This document shows positions 42,264 through 51,745 of a stretch of 64,000 nucleotides of DNA, one piece after another; position 1 is the first letter of the stretch; every line of letters begins with the position of its first letter. Under the pieces are notes generated by a model that was not told the DNA's origin, did no database searches, and saw only the letters and a program-made list of their open reading frames with translations. Origin of the DNA: CBDBCU01 sp965243185 (lineage in GTDB: Bacteria; Chloroflexota; Dehalococcoidia; Lucifugimonadales; UBA3495); NCBI GenBank assembly GCA_965243185.1, contig OZ251531.1:2232001-2296000 (forward strand), given 5' to 3'. The position numbers and the translations under genes are program-made.

Positions 42264-42485
42264 TTACGGCTCCTTCTTGAACACCGCCAGCAACAAGCCA
42301 GCGCCGGTAACGCCGATGGACAGAGCAACTACGGTGTAGGCGCCGTACAGCGAATCCTTCAGGGAGGGGTACTGCTCGACATTCAGCGCACCCCAATTCA
42401 ATTGATGCCCCAGCACCAGCATCCAGCACAGGGCAATAAGGGCAACTACCAACAGGATGATGAACTTTTGCAGGAAAGTCCGCAT
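42264..42485 (-). CDS. Small membrane protein, first of a tandem pair
   Basis: The 73-residue protein has two membrane segments ('FIILLVVALIALCWMLVLG' and 'AYTVVALSIGVTGAGLLLAV') and a basic C-terminus. It is coupled to the next small membrane gene by a two-base gap, which suggests a two-component membrane unit of unknown function. Confidence 0.6.
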   Translation of the reverse strand: MRTFLQKFIILLVVALIALCWMLVLGHQLNWGALNVEQYPSLKDSLYGAYTVVALSIGVTGAGLLLAVFKKEP

Positions 42486-42636
42486 AAGACCACTTCCTCA
42501 ACCGGCCGGCTGATTATCGGGCGGGTTGAGTTGATTATAACAGATTGCCGGTAAAGGCAACCCGGCCCATTCCGCAACAGTATGCGGAATGGGCGGATTT
42601 TTACGGGACGGGACGGTTTGGATGGACGCTCGACCT

Positions 42637-44307
42637 CTACCCGCCCGTGCGCCGGTTAATCATCGCCGCGGCCAGGGGGCTGGCCCCGGAGCGGACGACC
42701 ACATTGACCAGAGACGGGCGGCCGGAGTTGATGGCCCGTTCCACCGCTGGGGCTACTTCGGCCGGCTTTTCCACATATTCGGCATAGCCGCCGATTGCAG
42801 CGACTACCTGGTCGTAGCGGATAAAGCGCAGGTCAGTGCCTACTGCCCGCCCGTAATACGCCACTTGAAAGGTCTTGTCAATGCCCCAAGTGGCATCGTT
42901 GCCCATTACGGTGGTGATGGGCAGGTTGTGGCGGATGCAGGTATCGTATTCCATCGGGTAAAAGCCAAAGGAACCGTCGCCGCAGAACACCAGTACCTTG
43001 CTTTCCGGGTGGGCCAACTTGGCCGCCATTCCGTAGGGGATGCCGCCGCCCAAGTGTCCCAACGGCCCCAAACGCAGGAATCGCCCCGGCTTACGGGCGC
43101 TGAAATAGGAACGACCCCACTGCACATAGTCGCCGCCGTCCAGGATGATGAAAGTATCATCGTCAATCAGCGGCTCAATGCCGGTGAACACATCGACCGG
43201 GTGCATCGGTTCCGCGCCGGTGGCGTTGGCGCGCATCTGCTCGAGCCAGGCCGCCCGGTCCTGGTTCAGTTGGGCTACCCAAGGGGATAGATCGGACTTG
43301 CCGCCGCGCCCGGCGGCCGCGGTCAGCTGTTCGGCAATGGCCCCCAAATCGCCCAACAAGCCGACGGCTACGCCCCGGTTGCGGCCGATTTCCGCCGGGG
43401 CCGGGTCGGCTTGGATCAGCTGGGCATCCGGGCTGAAAATCTGACCGTAGCGATAGCGATGGTCTAACCGCTTGCCCAGCAGCAGTACCACATCCGCCTC
43501 CCGGAACCGGCGGGCCGCGCCATTCAGCGCGCCGTCAGCGTAGCCGAAACAGAGGGGATGTTCGTCATCAATCATCCCCCGGGCTTGCTCCACAGTAAAA
43601 GCCGGTATGCCGGTGGCTTCGACCAGGGCGGTCAACTGCTCTTGGGTAGCGGTGTAGCGGGCCGGGTTGCCGACGATGATGACCGGCCGCCGGGCTTGCC
43701 GCAGCAGGTCGGCGGCTTGCTGAATCAGGGTCGGGTCGCCTTGAGCTTTGCCCATATTGCGGTATTCCTGCGGCAGGTAGGGCGGCAGTTCCTCCTCGGC
43801 GATGGGCTGGTCCTGGATGTCGATGGGCAGGGTGAGATGCACCGGGCCAGGGCGGCCGGACATTGCGGTGCGAAAGGCGGTGGCGATAAACTCCGGGATG
43901 CGCTTGCGGTCGTGAATCAGCCAGGAGCCTTTGGTGACCGGGGCGGTCATCCCTACCTGGTCCACTTCCTGAAAGGTGGTCATACCCTTTTCCGGCAGTT
44001 CGGCGCAGCCGGCGACAAAGATGACCGGGCTTTCCGAGGTGTAAATGGCCGGCAAGCCGGAGATGGCGTTGGAAAAGCCGGGGCCGCCGGTGAACATTGC
44101 CACGGCCGGCTCTCCGGTGATGCGGGCGTAGCCGTCAGCCATATGCATCGCCGCCCCTTCGTGGCGGGTGTCGATGAACTCGATGCCTTCGTCGGCCGCC
44201 GCGTCCACCAGGGGCAGGATGGTATCGCCGACGATGGTGAACACCCGCTTGACGCCTTCCTGTTTCAGACAGCGGATGAAAAGATGGCCTCCGTTCAGGT
44301 TGGGCAT
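42637..44307 (-). CDS. Thiamine diphosphate-dependent enzyme (acetolactate synthase-like)
   Basis: The 556-residue protein has the ThDP-enzyme order of domains: an N-terminal Pyr domain with the catalytic Glu in 'DTRHEGAAMHMADGYARITG', a central domain, and a C-terminal PP domain with 'VLVFCGDGSFGFYPMEYDTC' and 'VMGNDATWGI', the GDG...N Mg-ThDP motif. Acetolactate synthase, oxalyl-CoA decarboxylase and 2-hydroxyacyl-CoA lyase share this layout, and the exact substrate is not clear. No ilvN-like regulatory subunit is adjacent, which argues against branched-chain synthesis. AAGGAG precedes the ATG. Confidence 0.85.
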   Translation of the reverse strand: MPNLNGGHLFIRCLKQEGVKRVFTIVGDTILPLVDAAADEGIEFIDTRHEGAAMHMADGYARITGEPAVAMFTGGPGFSNAISGLPAIYTSESPVIFVAGCAELPEKGMTTFQEVDQVGMTAPVTKGSWLIHDRKRIPEFIATAFRTAMSGRPGPVHLTLPIDIQDQPIAEEELPPYLPQEYRNMGKAQGDPTLIQQAADLLRQARRPVIIVGNPARYTATQEQLTALVEATGIPAFTVEQARGMIDDEHPLCFGYADGALNGAARRFREADVVLLLGKRLDHRYRYGQIFSPDAQLIQADPAPAEIGRNRGVAVGLLGDLGAIAEQLTAAAGRGGKSDLSPWVAQLNQDRAAWLEQMRANATGAEPMHPVDVFTGIEPLIDDDTFIILDGGDYVQWGRSYFSARKPGRFLRLGPLGHLGGGIPYGMAAKLAHPESKVLVFCGDGSFGFYPMEYDTCIRHNLPITTVMGNDATWGIDKTFQVAYYGRAVGTDLRFIRYDQVVAAIGGYAEYVEKPAEVAPAVERAINSGRPSLVNVVVRSGASPLAAAMINRRTGG

Positions 44308-44472
44308 AACTTCTCCTTTTGCGGTGGGGGGATAATCGGCCCCGGTTTTGCCCTACAGATTACCTTGACGGCGGGTTTTAGGCAAGGGCGGGCGGCGCTG
44401 GTTTCCTGTCCCGGATAGCGATGTCGGTAGAATCCGGTCAGCGGCGGGAGGCAAGGCCGGGCATAGGGGGTG

Positions 44473-44481
44473 TGTTATAAT
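44473..44481 (+). promoter_or_regulatory. Extended -10 promoter, probable leaderless start for the first glycosyltransferase gene
   Basis: TGTTATAAT ends eight bases before the ATG at 44490, so transcription should begin at or just before the start codon. There is no ribosome-binding site in that interval. Confidence 0.7.
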
Positions 44482-44489
44482 GCGGCACT

Positions 44490-46850
44490 ATGCTGCCATC
44501 CTTGCCCCAACCGGTCGCAGACTTCTGCCGGGCTGCGCTTAACTTGCTGCCAACCCGCGGTTGGGCTTGGTTAGTCTGCGCTATGTTTGCACTGGCCGGC
44601 GCGGCTTTGGTCGACGATTACGGGGTGTCCGTGGACGAATGGGCGCAGCGTAACGTTGCCATTAGAAACCTGAACATTATTCGGCAAGGCGGCGCGTTGC
44701 CGTTTACCCGAGACGAAGCTTTTAACTGGGAAACTGTGACCAGAGCTTATGGGGCTACAGTTGAGTTGCCCTTGTTGCTGGTTGAGCGCGTCTTGAGATT
44801 AGAGGATACTCGCCAAATCCACCTCAGCCGCCACATTCTGTTGCACTTTTTCTTTATTATTGGCGGCTTTTTCTGCTACCTGCTGGTGTACCGATTATTC
44901 AATAATCGGCTGCTGGCGTTGCTGGCCTTGCTGCTGTTTCTGCTGCACCCCCGGCTGTACGCCCATTCTTTCTTTAACTCCAAAGATTTGCCCTTCGTCA
45001 GTATGTTTATGATTGCCCTGTTTCTGATACACCGGGCCTTCCGGAAAGACACGGTTGGAGCCTTTGTGCTTTGCGGTGTGGCAGTGGGGCTATTGACCAC
45101 CGCTCGGATTATGGGATTGATACTGCTCGTCGCCGTTATCGCAATGCGGGGTTGGGATTTACTCTTTGCTGCCGGGGTAGTAGAACGCCGCCGCGTTTTG
45201 CTGACCGCTGGGTTGTTTTTACTGGCGGGCGGCTTGGCTTATTATGTCGCCACCCCGTATCTTTGGCGCGACCCCTCATCAATAGCGCGGATACTTACGG
45301 CGCTTTTCCAATTTCCCGCGATTATAGGGCAGGTATTCCAAGGCGAGCTTATCCTTTCTACGGAAGCCCCGCCCCGTTACCTCCCGGTTTGGATTGCCAT
45401 TACCACCCCTCCGGTTGTCCTGCTGACAGCACTGATTGGAGCGGCGGCTGTTCTAGCGCGCGGCATCAGTAGTCCCCTTGCGATTTTCCGCAACGGCGAC
45501 TTGCGCTTTGGCTTCCTCTTGCTGGCCGGCGGCGCGTTGCCGGTGCTGGCGATTGCCCTAGCTGGTTCCTCCGTTCACAACGGCTGGCGGTTGGTATTTT
45601 TTCTCTATGCCCCCCTATGCCTGCTGGCGGTGTTTGGAATAAGTTGGCTGGTGGCCAACTTAAACCGTAAAGCTCTGCGAACCGGCGTCTATGGCTTGGG
45701 CGGCGTCGGCTTGGCTCTGGTCGTCCTGCAGATGGTGCAACTGCACCCCAGCCAGCAAGTCTATTTCAACTTGCTGGTGGACCGTACAACCCCGGAATAT
45801 CTGCGCTCCCGGTACGATTTGGACTATTGGGGGCTGTCCTACCGGGCAAGCCTGGAATGTTTGTTGAAGGAATACCCGGATTTGCCGCTCTATTTGGAAG
45901 GGCTGGGGCGAAACGACTTGAAGCGAAACCGGGAAATCCTGCCGCTGGCCGACCGGCAGCGGATATTTATTCGCGGTGAAAATGTCGGTTTTGCGCTGCC
46001 CGGTTATTACGCCGGCGGCTGGCAACGGGAATTGCCGGCCACGGCCAAGTGCGTCGTTCAAGCGTATGGCAACACCCTGATGGCAGCGGAGCCGACCGAG
46101 CCGAGCCGCCCTTATACCGACCTGGCAGCCGAGTACCGGCAGACCACCCAAGCAGTTTATCAGTCCCTAGCCGCCGACCATCCGGATGCTCGCGCTGATT
46201 TTGACCTGTACCTGCGGGAGCAGACCCTGCATTATCTGAAGGAGCAATGCCGCCCGGCGGATACTGAGACCAAATTTTCTTTGCACATCATCCCCACTAA
46301 CCAATCCGACTTGCACCCTGAACGGCGTCAGTATCGCTTTGACAATCGGGACTTCTATTTCTACCGCAATGGCGCGAGACTGGACGGAGTATGCTTGGCG
46401 ACGGTTCCCCTGCCGGATTATCCCATTGACGAAATCCGCACCGGCCAGGGCGACCGGTGGCGGGTCCGTCTGCCGCTGGGACTAGCTGAACGCCGTCAAG
46501 CGACCTGGCAGGAACTGACCCGCGGCAAACCCGTGGCCAGCTCCGTCTTTGACTTGTATTTACAGGATGAACGGCTGTATTACCTCAAGGAGCCCTGCGC
46601 TCTAGCGGACACGGCGGCCCGCTTCTTTCTGCACTTCGTGCCGGTGAATGTTGCCGACCTACCCCTGGAACGGCAGCAGTACGGCACAGACAACCGGGAT
46701 TTTGACTTTGCCCAACGGGGGGAGCTGTTTGACGGCAAATGCCTGGCCCGGGCAGCTCTGCCCGACTACCCGGTGCAGGAAATCCGCACCGGCCAGTTCG
46801 TTATCGGGGGTGAGCGGTTTTGGGAAGCCTACTTGCCGGTGTCGCGGTAA
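44490..46850 (+). CDS. GT-C (ArnT/PMT-like) membrane glycosyltransferase with duplicated C-terminal domain, paralogue 1
   Basis: This 786-residue protein has about ten membrane helices. The first loop carries 'VSVDEWAQRNVA', the Asp-Glu pair expected of GT-C enzymes, and 'HPRLYAHSFFNSKDLPF', a common GT39-like motif. After the membrane part come two copies of a domain of about 95 residues (near 46195-46480 and 46540-46848), each with 'FDLYL', 'YLKE', a Cys, 'DNRDF', a 'G..C' core, 'LPDYP' and an EIRTGQ end. I do not recognise this domain. It probably lies outside the membrane. Confidence 0.72.
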   Translation: MLPSLPQPVADFCRAALNLLPTRGWAWLVCAMFALAGAALVDDYGVSVDEWAQRNVAIRNLNIIRQGGALPFTRDEAFNWETVTRAYGATVELPLLLVERVLRLEDTRQIHLSRHILLHFFFIIGGFFCYLLVYRLFNNRLLALLALLLFLLHPRLYAHSFFNSKDLPFVSMFMIALFLIHRAFRKDTVGAFVLCGVAVGLLTTARIMGLILLVAVIAMRGWDLLFAAGVVERRRVLLTAGLFLLAGGLAYYVATPYLWRDPSSIARILTALFQFPAIIGQVFQGELILSTEAPPRYLPVWIAITTPPVVLLTALIGAAAVLARGISSPLAIFRNGDLRFGFLLLAGGALPVLAIALAGSSVHNGWRLVFFLYAPLCLLAVFGISWLVANLNRKALRTGVYGLGGVGLALVVLQMVQLHPSQQVYFNLLVDRTTPEYLRSRYDLDYWGLSYRASLECLLKEYPDLPLYLEGLGRNDLKRNREILPLADRQRIFIRGENVGFALPGYYAGGWQRELPATAKCVVQAYGNTLMAAEPTEPSRPYTDLAAEYRQTTQAVYQSLAADHPDARADFDLYLREQTLHYLKEQCRPADTETKFSLHIIPTNQSDLHPERRQYRFDNRDFYFYRNGARLDGVCLATVPLPDYPIDEIRTGQGDRWRVRLPLGLAERRQATWQELTRGKPVASSVFDLYLQDERLYYLKEPCALADTAARFFLHFVPVNVADLPLERQQYGTDNRDFDFAQRGELFDGKCLARAALPDYPVQEIRTGQFVIGGERFWEAYLPVSR

Positions 46851-46902
46851 GGCGCAGGTTTTAGCCGGGCCAATTGTTATTCGAGGTTTGACCGGCTAAG
46901 TG

Positions 46903-46911
46903 TGTTATAAT
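46903..46911 (+). promoter_or_regulatory. Extended -10 promoter, probable leaderless start for the second glycosyltransferase gene
   Basis: TGTTATAAT ends six bases before ATG 46918, so the mRNA should start at the AUG. The upstream 50 bases resemble those before the third paralogue. Confidence 0.72.
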
Positions 46912-46917
46912 CCTGCT

Positions 46918-49302
46918 ATGCTGCAACGATGGCGCGCCTTGCTCAAGCCCACTGACCCCGTGTCCCTGCTTCCCCTGCTTTTGTTGCTGTTGGCTCTGCC
47001 GGCGGCGTTCATTTTTGGCGAGGGGCGCAGCTACCTGATGCGGCACTACGACTCTACTTCCGCCAGCAGCCTGACCCAAGCCGCGAACCTTTCCCCACAA
47101 CATAATTTTCTGCTATTCTACCGGCAGACGCTGGATGATGGGGGACGGTTGGCTTATGAACCGTATAGCCGTTATCCCATCGGCGGCTATGCGTTGATTA
47201 AGCTGGCAATCCTCCCCTTTGACGATTCCCTGACGGCGCAAATCTACGCCGCCCGGCTACTGATGTTGGTCTTTTTCGCCGCCGCCGTCATCCTAGCTTG
47301 GCTGTCCTTATCCCGCATCGTCGGCGATGGATGGGTTGCCCTCGCCGCTACTCTACTGCCCTTTGCCGCCTACCCGACGCTGTTTTTCAACACTATGGTA
47401 GGCGAGGCGATGTTTCATTTATTCGGAATAATGCTTGCCTTTCACGGGATGGTCGTTTTTGAGCAAGAGGGACGGTTCCGTCAACTGCTGGTCAAGTCCT
47501 GCTTTGCCTTGTTGCTGGGCTGGCACGTATATGCGCTGCTGCTGTCGTTTATTACTCTTGGACTGGCTAGGCAATTGTTTTCCCGCCGCCTCGTCCCAGT
47601 TGACGCTGACATTGTCCCGCCGTCGCCATCTCCGCTGCACCCTCTTAAAGAACGGGCTGGTCGGTTGCTCCGGAGCCGCTACTTGCTGTTGGGCGTAGTT
47701 ACACTGCTGTTCGGGATGGGGCTGCTTGCCTTTAACCTGGGGAATGAATACCTTTCCTATAATGGGAAACGCGCTTTCAATGACCTCCCCACCGTCCGAT
47801 CTGCCTTGTTCCGCTTCGGCGCCGATGCTGAGCGCAACATCGCCTATACCTCCAGCCTGTCCTGGCCCAATTATCTGGAGGAGCAGCTATATCGGATCAA
47901 CCTGATGTCTTTCCCGTATGCCTTGGCCGACTGGCTGGATTTGCTGGGACACCGGCCTTCAATGCCGTTGCCTTGGCAATCGGTGGGCATCTTTATTCTG
48001 GTGGTCGGCGGCTGCCTGGGCGCCTTGCTCTGGGGAGGCCAACGGATGCTGCTGGCGACCCTGGCCCTGTTCGGTGTCCTGTGGGCGGTGGCGATGCGCA
48101 ATCTTGTCGCCTTTCACCCCTTCGAGGGCATATTCTATATCGGCATCCCGCTGGTCTTGTTCAGCGTCGGGCTGGGTCGCCTGTGCCGGCAGCTCCGCAG
48201 CCGTATTGTGCCGGGGCTGGCGAATGGGGCCGCGGCGGGATTGGCGATAATTGCGGCGGCCCTTTTTATCCTGTCGGCTTATCAGGTCAAGGACTCCTAC
48301 TATGACCCGGCCTTTGCCGAGTTTCACGCCGAAGTCGTGTCTGATTTTGAGGTCATCCGGGAACTGACGCCGGGGAAAGTGGTTTTTGTGGCTGTGCCTC
48401 AGGCATTGGAAACCCTGAAACGGTTCGCCGGCGTCCGAGAGGGAATACATTACTACTTGTCCGGCAGTGTCATACTCTTTGCCCATCAAGAAAGCAACTA
48501 TGACCGGGCCGATTTCGTTATCACCGGCCGGCGGGAGCCGGGGCCGGCGCTACTGACGCCGGGGAACAAGCGGATGTTTCTTTATGACCGGGCCGGCTAC
48601 ACGGGGCAATACGGTTCTCTGGTATCCGGGGAGCCGACCGCCCGCGGCGAGTTTGACTTGTACCTGCGAGGCAATGCCTTGACTTACTTGAAGGAACCGT
48701 GCGCTCGGGAGGATACGGCCGGCCGGTTCGCCCTGCATCTGAATACGCGGGACAAGTTTGCCCTGCCGATGGAACGGTGGCGATACGGCTTTGATAACTT
48801 GGATTTTAACTTCGACGATTACGGCACTTTGTTTGACGGCAAGTGCTTAATCACGGTTCCGTTGCCCGATTACCATATTACCGAAATCAGGACCGGCCGG
48901 GGCAGCAAGCAGCGCACCCGGTTCCCGGTGGATTATACCGATGAATACCGGGACGCTTACCCCTTTATCGCGGACGGCGAACCGTTGCGCCGCGCTGTTT
49001 TCGACCTGTATCTACAGAATGACCGGCTGTATTACCTCAAGGATCCCTGCCTTCCGGCGGACACAGCAGCTCGCTTCTTTCTGCACTTCGTGCCGGTGAA
49101 TGTCGCCGACCTGCCCTTGGAACGGCAGCAGCACGGCACGGACAACCGGGATTTTGACTTTGCCCAACGGGGGGAGCGGTTTGACGGCAAATGCCTGGCG
49201 CGGGTAACTTTGCCCGACTACCCGGTGCATGAAATCCGCACCGGCCAGTTTGTTATCGGGGGCGAGCGATTTTGGGAAGCATTTCTGCCGGTAGCGCGGT
49301 AG
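46918..49302 (+). CDS. Membrane glycosyltransferase-like protein with duplicated C-terminal domain, paralogue 2
   Basis: The 794-residue protein has a similar layout: a first loop 'RHYDSTSASSLTQAANLS', about ten membrane helices, and two tandem C-terminal domains near 48650-48935 and 49000-49300. The second copy is nearly identical in DNA to the second copy in paralogue 1 (46615-46848), which implies recent duplication or gene conversion. The ATG at 46918 is chosen over the GTG at 46900 because the promoter -10 lies between them. The donor sugar and acceptor are unknown. Confidence 0.7.
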   Translation: MLQRWRALLKPTDPVSLLPLLLLLLALPAAFIFGEGRSYLMRHYDSTSASSLTQAANLSPQHNFLLFYRQTLDDGGRLAYEPYSRYPIGGYALIKLAILPFDDSLTAQIYAARLLMLVFFAAAVILAWLSLSRIVGDGWVALAATLLPFAAYPTLFFNTMVGEAMFHLFGIMLAFHGMVVFEQEGRFRQLLVKSCFALLLGWHVYALLLSFITLGLARQLFSRRLVPVDADIVPPSPSPLHPLKERAGRLLRSRYLLLGVVTLLFGMGLLAFNLGNEYLSYNGKRAFNDLPTVRSALFRFGADAERNIAYTSSLSWPNYLEEQLYRINLMSFPYALADWLDLLGHRPSMPLPWQSVGIFILVVGGCLGALLWGGQRMLLATLALFGVLWAVAMRNLVAFHPFEGIFYIGIPLVLFSVGLGRLCRQLRSRIVPGLANGAAAGLAIIAAALFILSAYQVKDSYYDPAFAEFHAEVVSDFEVIRELTPGKVVFVAVPQALETLKRFAGVREGIHYYLSGSVILFAHQESNYDRADFVITGRREPGPALLTPGNKRMFLYDRAGYTGQYGSLVSGEPTARGEFDLYLRGNALTYLKEPCAREDTAGRFALHLNTRDKFALPMERWRYGFDNLDFNFDDYGTLFDGKCLITVPLPDYHITEIRTGRGSKQRTRFPVDYTDEYRDAYPFIADGEPLRRAVFDLYLQNDRLYYLKDPCLPADTAARFFLHFVPVNVADLPLERQQHGTDNRDFDFAQRGERFDGKCLARVTLPDYPVHEIRTGQFVIGGERFWEAFLPVAR

Positions 49303-49354
49303 AGTGTGAGGTTTGTAGCCGGGCCGGGTATTTCAAGGTTCGATTGGTTAGGGG

Positions 49355-49363
49355 TGGTATAAT
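49355..49363 (+). promoter_or_regulatory. Extended -10 promoter, probable leaderless start for the third glycosyltransferase gene
   Basis: TGGTATAAT ends six bases before ATG 49370. The arrangement matches the preceding paralogue, including a shared TAGCCGGGCC motif about 45 bases further upstream. Confidence 0.72.
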
Positions 49364-49369
49364 TCCGCT

Positions 49370-51745
49370 ATGACTCGTCCGATGGTTACATTGTCCGGCG
49401 CCGCTGGTTGGCTTGCCCATTGCCGACCGCGACCTTTTACTCTATTGCTGACTGCGCTGTCTCTGCTGGGCGCCGGCTTGGTGCTGGCTCGGCAAATCAG
49501 CTACGGCGTCGGGCTGGATTGGGACCCGGTCTATTACATCTCCGTGGCGCGTAATTTGGCCGACGGGGCCGGTTTTACCGGTTTTGACGGACATACTTAT
49601 TCGGTGCAACCCCCCCTTTACCCGCTGCTATTAGCCGCCGCCGGCTTGCTCATCATCGACCCTTACGCGGCGGCCGGCCCGGTCAACGCGGCTATTTTCG
49701 GATTAACTATATACGCTGCCGGCGGCTACCTGCGACAACGGCTCCAGTCCACCCTTCTGGTAGTGGTCGGCTGCTTGGCCCTCGCATTTTCCATTCCTCT
49801 GACCTGGACGGCGTCCCACGCCTATTCGGAGCCGCTGTTCAGCCTGCTGACCGTCCTTGCGTTAATCCAGACCGACCGGTTTCTGGATACCGGCAAAAGC
49901 TCAACCCTGATTTGGCTCGGGGCCCTCACCGGCCTGTCATTGCTGACCCGCTATATGGGAATTGCGCTGCCGGCGGCCGTGCTGGTTTTGCTGATTTTCC
50001 GGAGCGGGGCAACTCTGCCGGAGAAGCTGAAAAGCATTTCCCTATACTTGCCGTTAGCCGCGGCGCCGATGGCCCTGTGGATGCTGCGGAACTTGCTGGC
50101 GACCGGCGATGTTTCCGGCAGTAGAACTTATCTCACCCATTCCTGGCCGGATATTTTGGAAGGCATTTTCACAGTTCTGCACCACTGGATATTCCTTAAT
50201 CCGGCGTCGCCCGCCGCTCAACTTATTCCGCCGGCAGCTCTGGGGGGGGGGGTGATTATCTTGGGGGTAGCGGTAGGTTATACCTTAATCCGGGAGATTA
50301 GGAAAGGAGGGCAAGGGATTGTTTGGCGTCCCTTTTATATCTTTGGCGGCTTTGTACTGGCCTACCTCGCTTTGTACGCGGTTGCCGTATTGCTGGGAAC
50401 TACTTGGGGCGGCGTTCAAGCCAGGCATTTGCGACCATTGTGGCCGGTCTTGCTGCTGGTTGGCTTGTTCGTCCTGGACCGTTTCCTGGGCTACATAGGA
50501 GAGTTGCGGCGGAATGCGGCCGCGGCGTCCCAAGAGAAATCCGGCGCCGGCTGGCCGGCCCGGAGGATTCTACTGACGATTATTCCGCTAATCGCTATAG
50601 CGATAATTTCAGCTTGGCTGGCGCACAGCGCGGTACTGAGTTGGCAGGCTATAAAGCTGTCCAACGCCGCCTTGCCCAATGCTCCGGGCAGCGGCGCTTT
50701 CAGCAATCCCCGTTGGGCCAACTCTGAAACTCTACAGTACCTGCGGGAAAATGCAGTTGCCGGCCCCGCGTTCAGTAATTTACAGCCGCCGGTCTATATC
50801 TACACCACGGGACAGCTACAACCTTATCGTAATTTGGTCCGGGACCTAGACCGTATGCGCTGGCAGGTTGCGACGGCTCCCGCCGGGAGTTATGTAGCCT
50901 GGCTCTTTGACCGGCCGCGCAACCGCCTTTACAATTACCAATCTGCCGACTTGAGGGCGTTGCCGGGGTTGGAGCCGATAGCGGAAATGTCTGACGGCGT
51001 ACTGTTCCTGGTGAACCCGGATTACGCCGCCGGCAGTTACTACCGGCAGCTGGGGCAGGCATTGGAATCCCGGGAACCGGCGGCCCGGGCCGAATTCGAC
51101 CTGCATATCCACAACCGGCAGTTAATCTATACTCAATCCCCTTGCGACTCCTTGGCAAAAGATATTCGGTTCAGTTTGCATCTCTTTCCCGTTCACTCGG
51201 GAGATTTGCCCGTTCCGGAGCGGCAACACGGCTTCGCCAATCGGGACTTTACCTTTGGCGTGCGCGGCGTCCAGATGGAGGATGATTGCTTGGTGGTGGT
51301 GCCGCTGCCGGACTACCCCCTAGCCGAAATTGAAACCGGGCAAGGGGAAATCTGGCGAGTCCGTTTCCCGGTGGACAACACGCCCTTGTACCGCGCCGCA
51401 TATCCATCCATTGTAGCCGGCGCACCGGTGCACCGCGCCGCCTTTAACCTGTATCGGCGGGACAATCAACTGCACTATGTCAAAGAGCAGTGCCAGCCGG
51501 GGGACACGGCAAATCGTTTCTTTCTGCACCTGCTGCCGGAGGATGTAGCGGACTTGCCGGCGGCGCGGCAGCAGCACGGCACTGACAACTATGATTTTGA
51601 CTTTGCCCAACGGGGGGCGCAGTTTGACGACAAGTGCCTGGCTACTATCCGCTTGCCCGACTATCCCATCGCAGGCATCCGCACCGGGCAGTTTGTCATT
51701 GGCGGGGAACGCTTGTGGGAAACCGAGTTCGCCGTGGGGAATTAG
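49370..51745 (+). CDS. GT39-like membrane glycosyltransferase with duplicated C-terminal domain, paralogue 3
   Basis: The 791-residue protein has 'GLDWDPVYYISVARNLADG' in the first loop, which is the classic GT39/DPM-dependent mannosyltransferase catalytic Asp region, and 'YSVQPPLYPLLLAAAG'. About ten membrane helices follow, then two C-terminal domains (near 51090-51380 and 51440-51740) homologous to those of paralogues 1 and 2; the first copy here is more divergent ('FDLHIHNRQLIYTQSPC'). The stop codon overlaps that of rsmI, which converges. Confidence 0.75.
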   Translation: MTRPMVTLSGAAGWLAHCRPRPFTLLLTALSLLGAGLVLARQISYGVGLDWDPVYYISVARNLADGAGFTGFDGHTYSVQPPLYPLLLAAAGLLIIDPYAAAGPVNAAIFGLTIYAAGGYLRQRLQSTLLVVVGCLALAFSIPLTWTASHAYSEPLFSLLTVLALIQTDRFLDTGKSSTLIWLGALTGLSLLTRYMGIALPAAVLVLLIFRSGATLPEKLKSISLYLPLAAAPMALWMLRNLLATGDVSGSRTYLTHSWPDILEGIFTVLHHWIFLNPASPAAQLIPPAALGGGVIILGVAVGYTLIREIRKGGQGIVWRPFYIFGGFVLAYLALYAVAVLLGTTWGGVQARHLRPLWPVLLLVGLFVLDRFLGYIGELRRNAAAASQEKSGAGWPARRILLTIIPLIAIAIISAWLAHSAVLSWQAIKLSNAALPNAPGSGAFSNPRWANSETLQYLRENAVAGPAFSNLQPPVYIYTTGQLQPYRNLVRDLDRMRWQVATAPAGSYVAWLFDRPRNRLYNYQSADLRALPGLEPIAEMSDGVLFLVNPDYAAGSYYRQLGQALESREPAARAEFDLHIHNRQLIYTQSPCDSLAKDIRFSLHLFPVHSGDLPVPERQHGFANRDFTFGVRGVQMEDDCLVVVPLPDYPLAEIETGQGEIWRVRFPVDNTPLYRAAYPSIVAGAPVHRAAFNLYRRDNQLHYVKEQCQPGDTANRFFLHLLPEDVADLPAARQQHGTDNYDFDFAQRGAQFDDKCLATIRLPDYPIAGIRTGQFVIGGERLWETEFAVGN

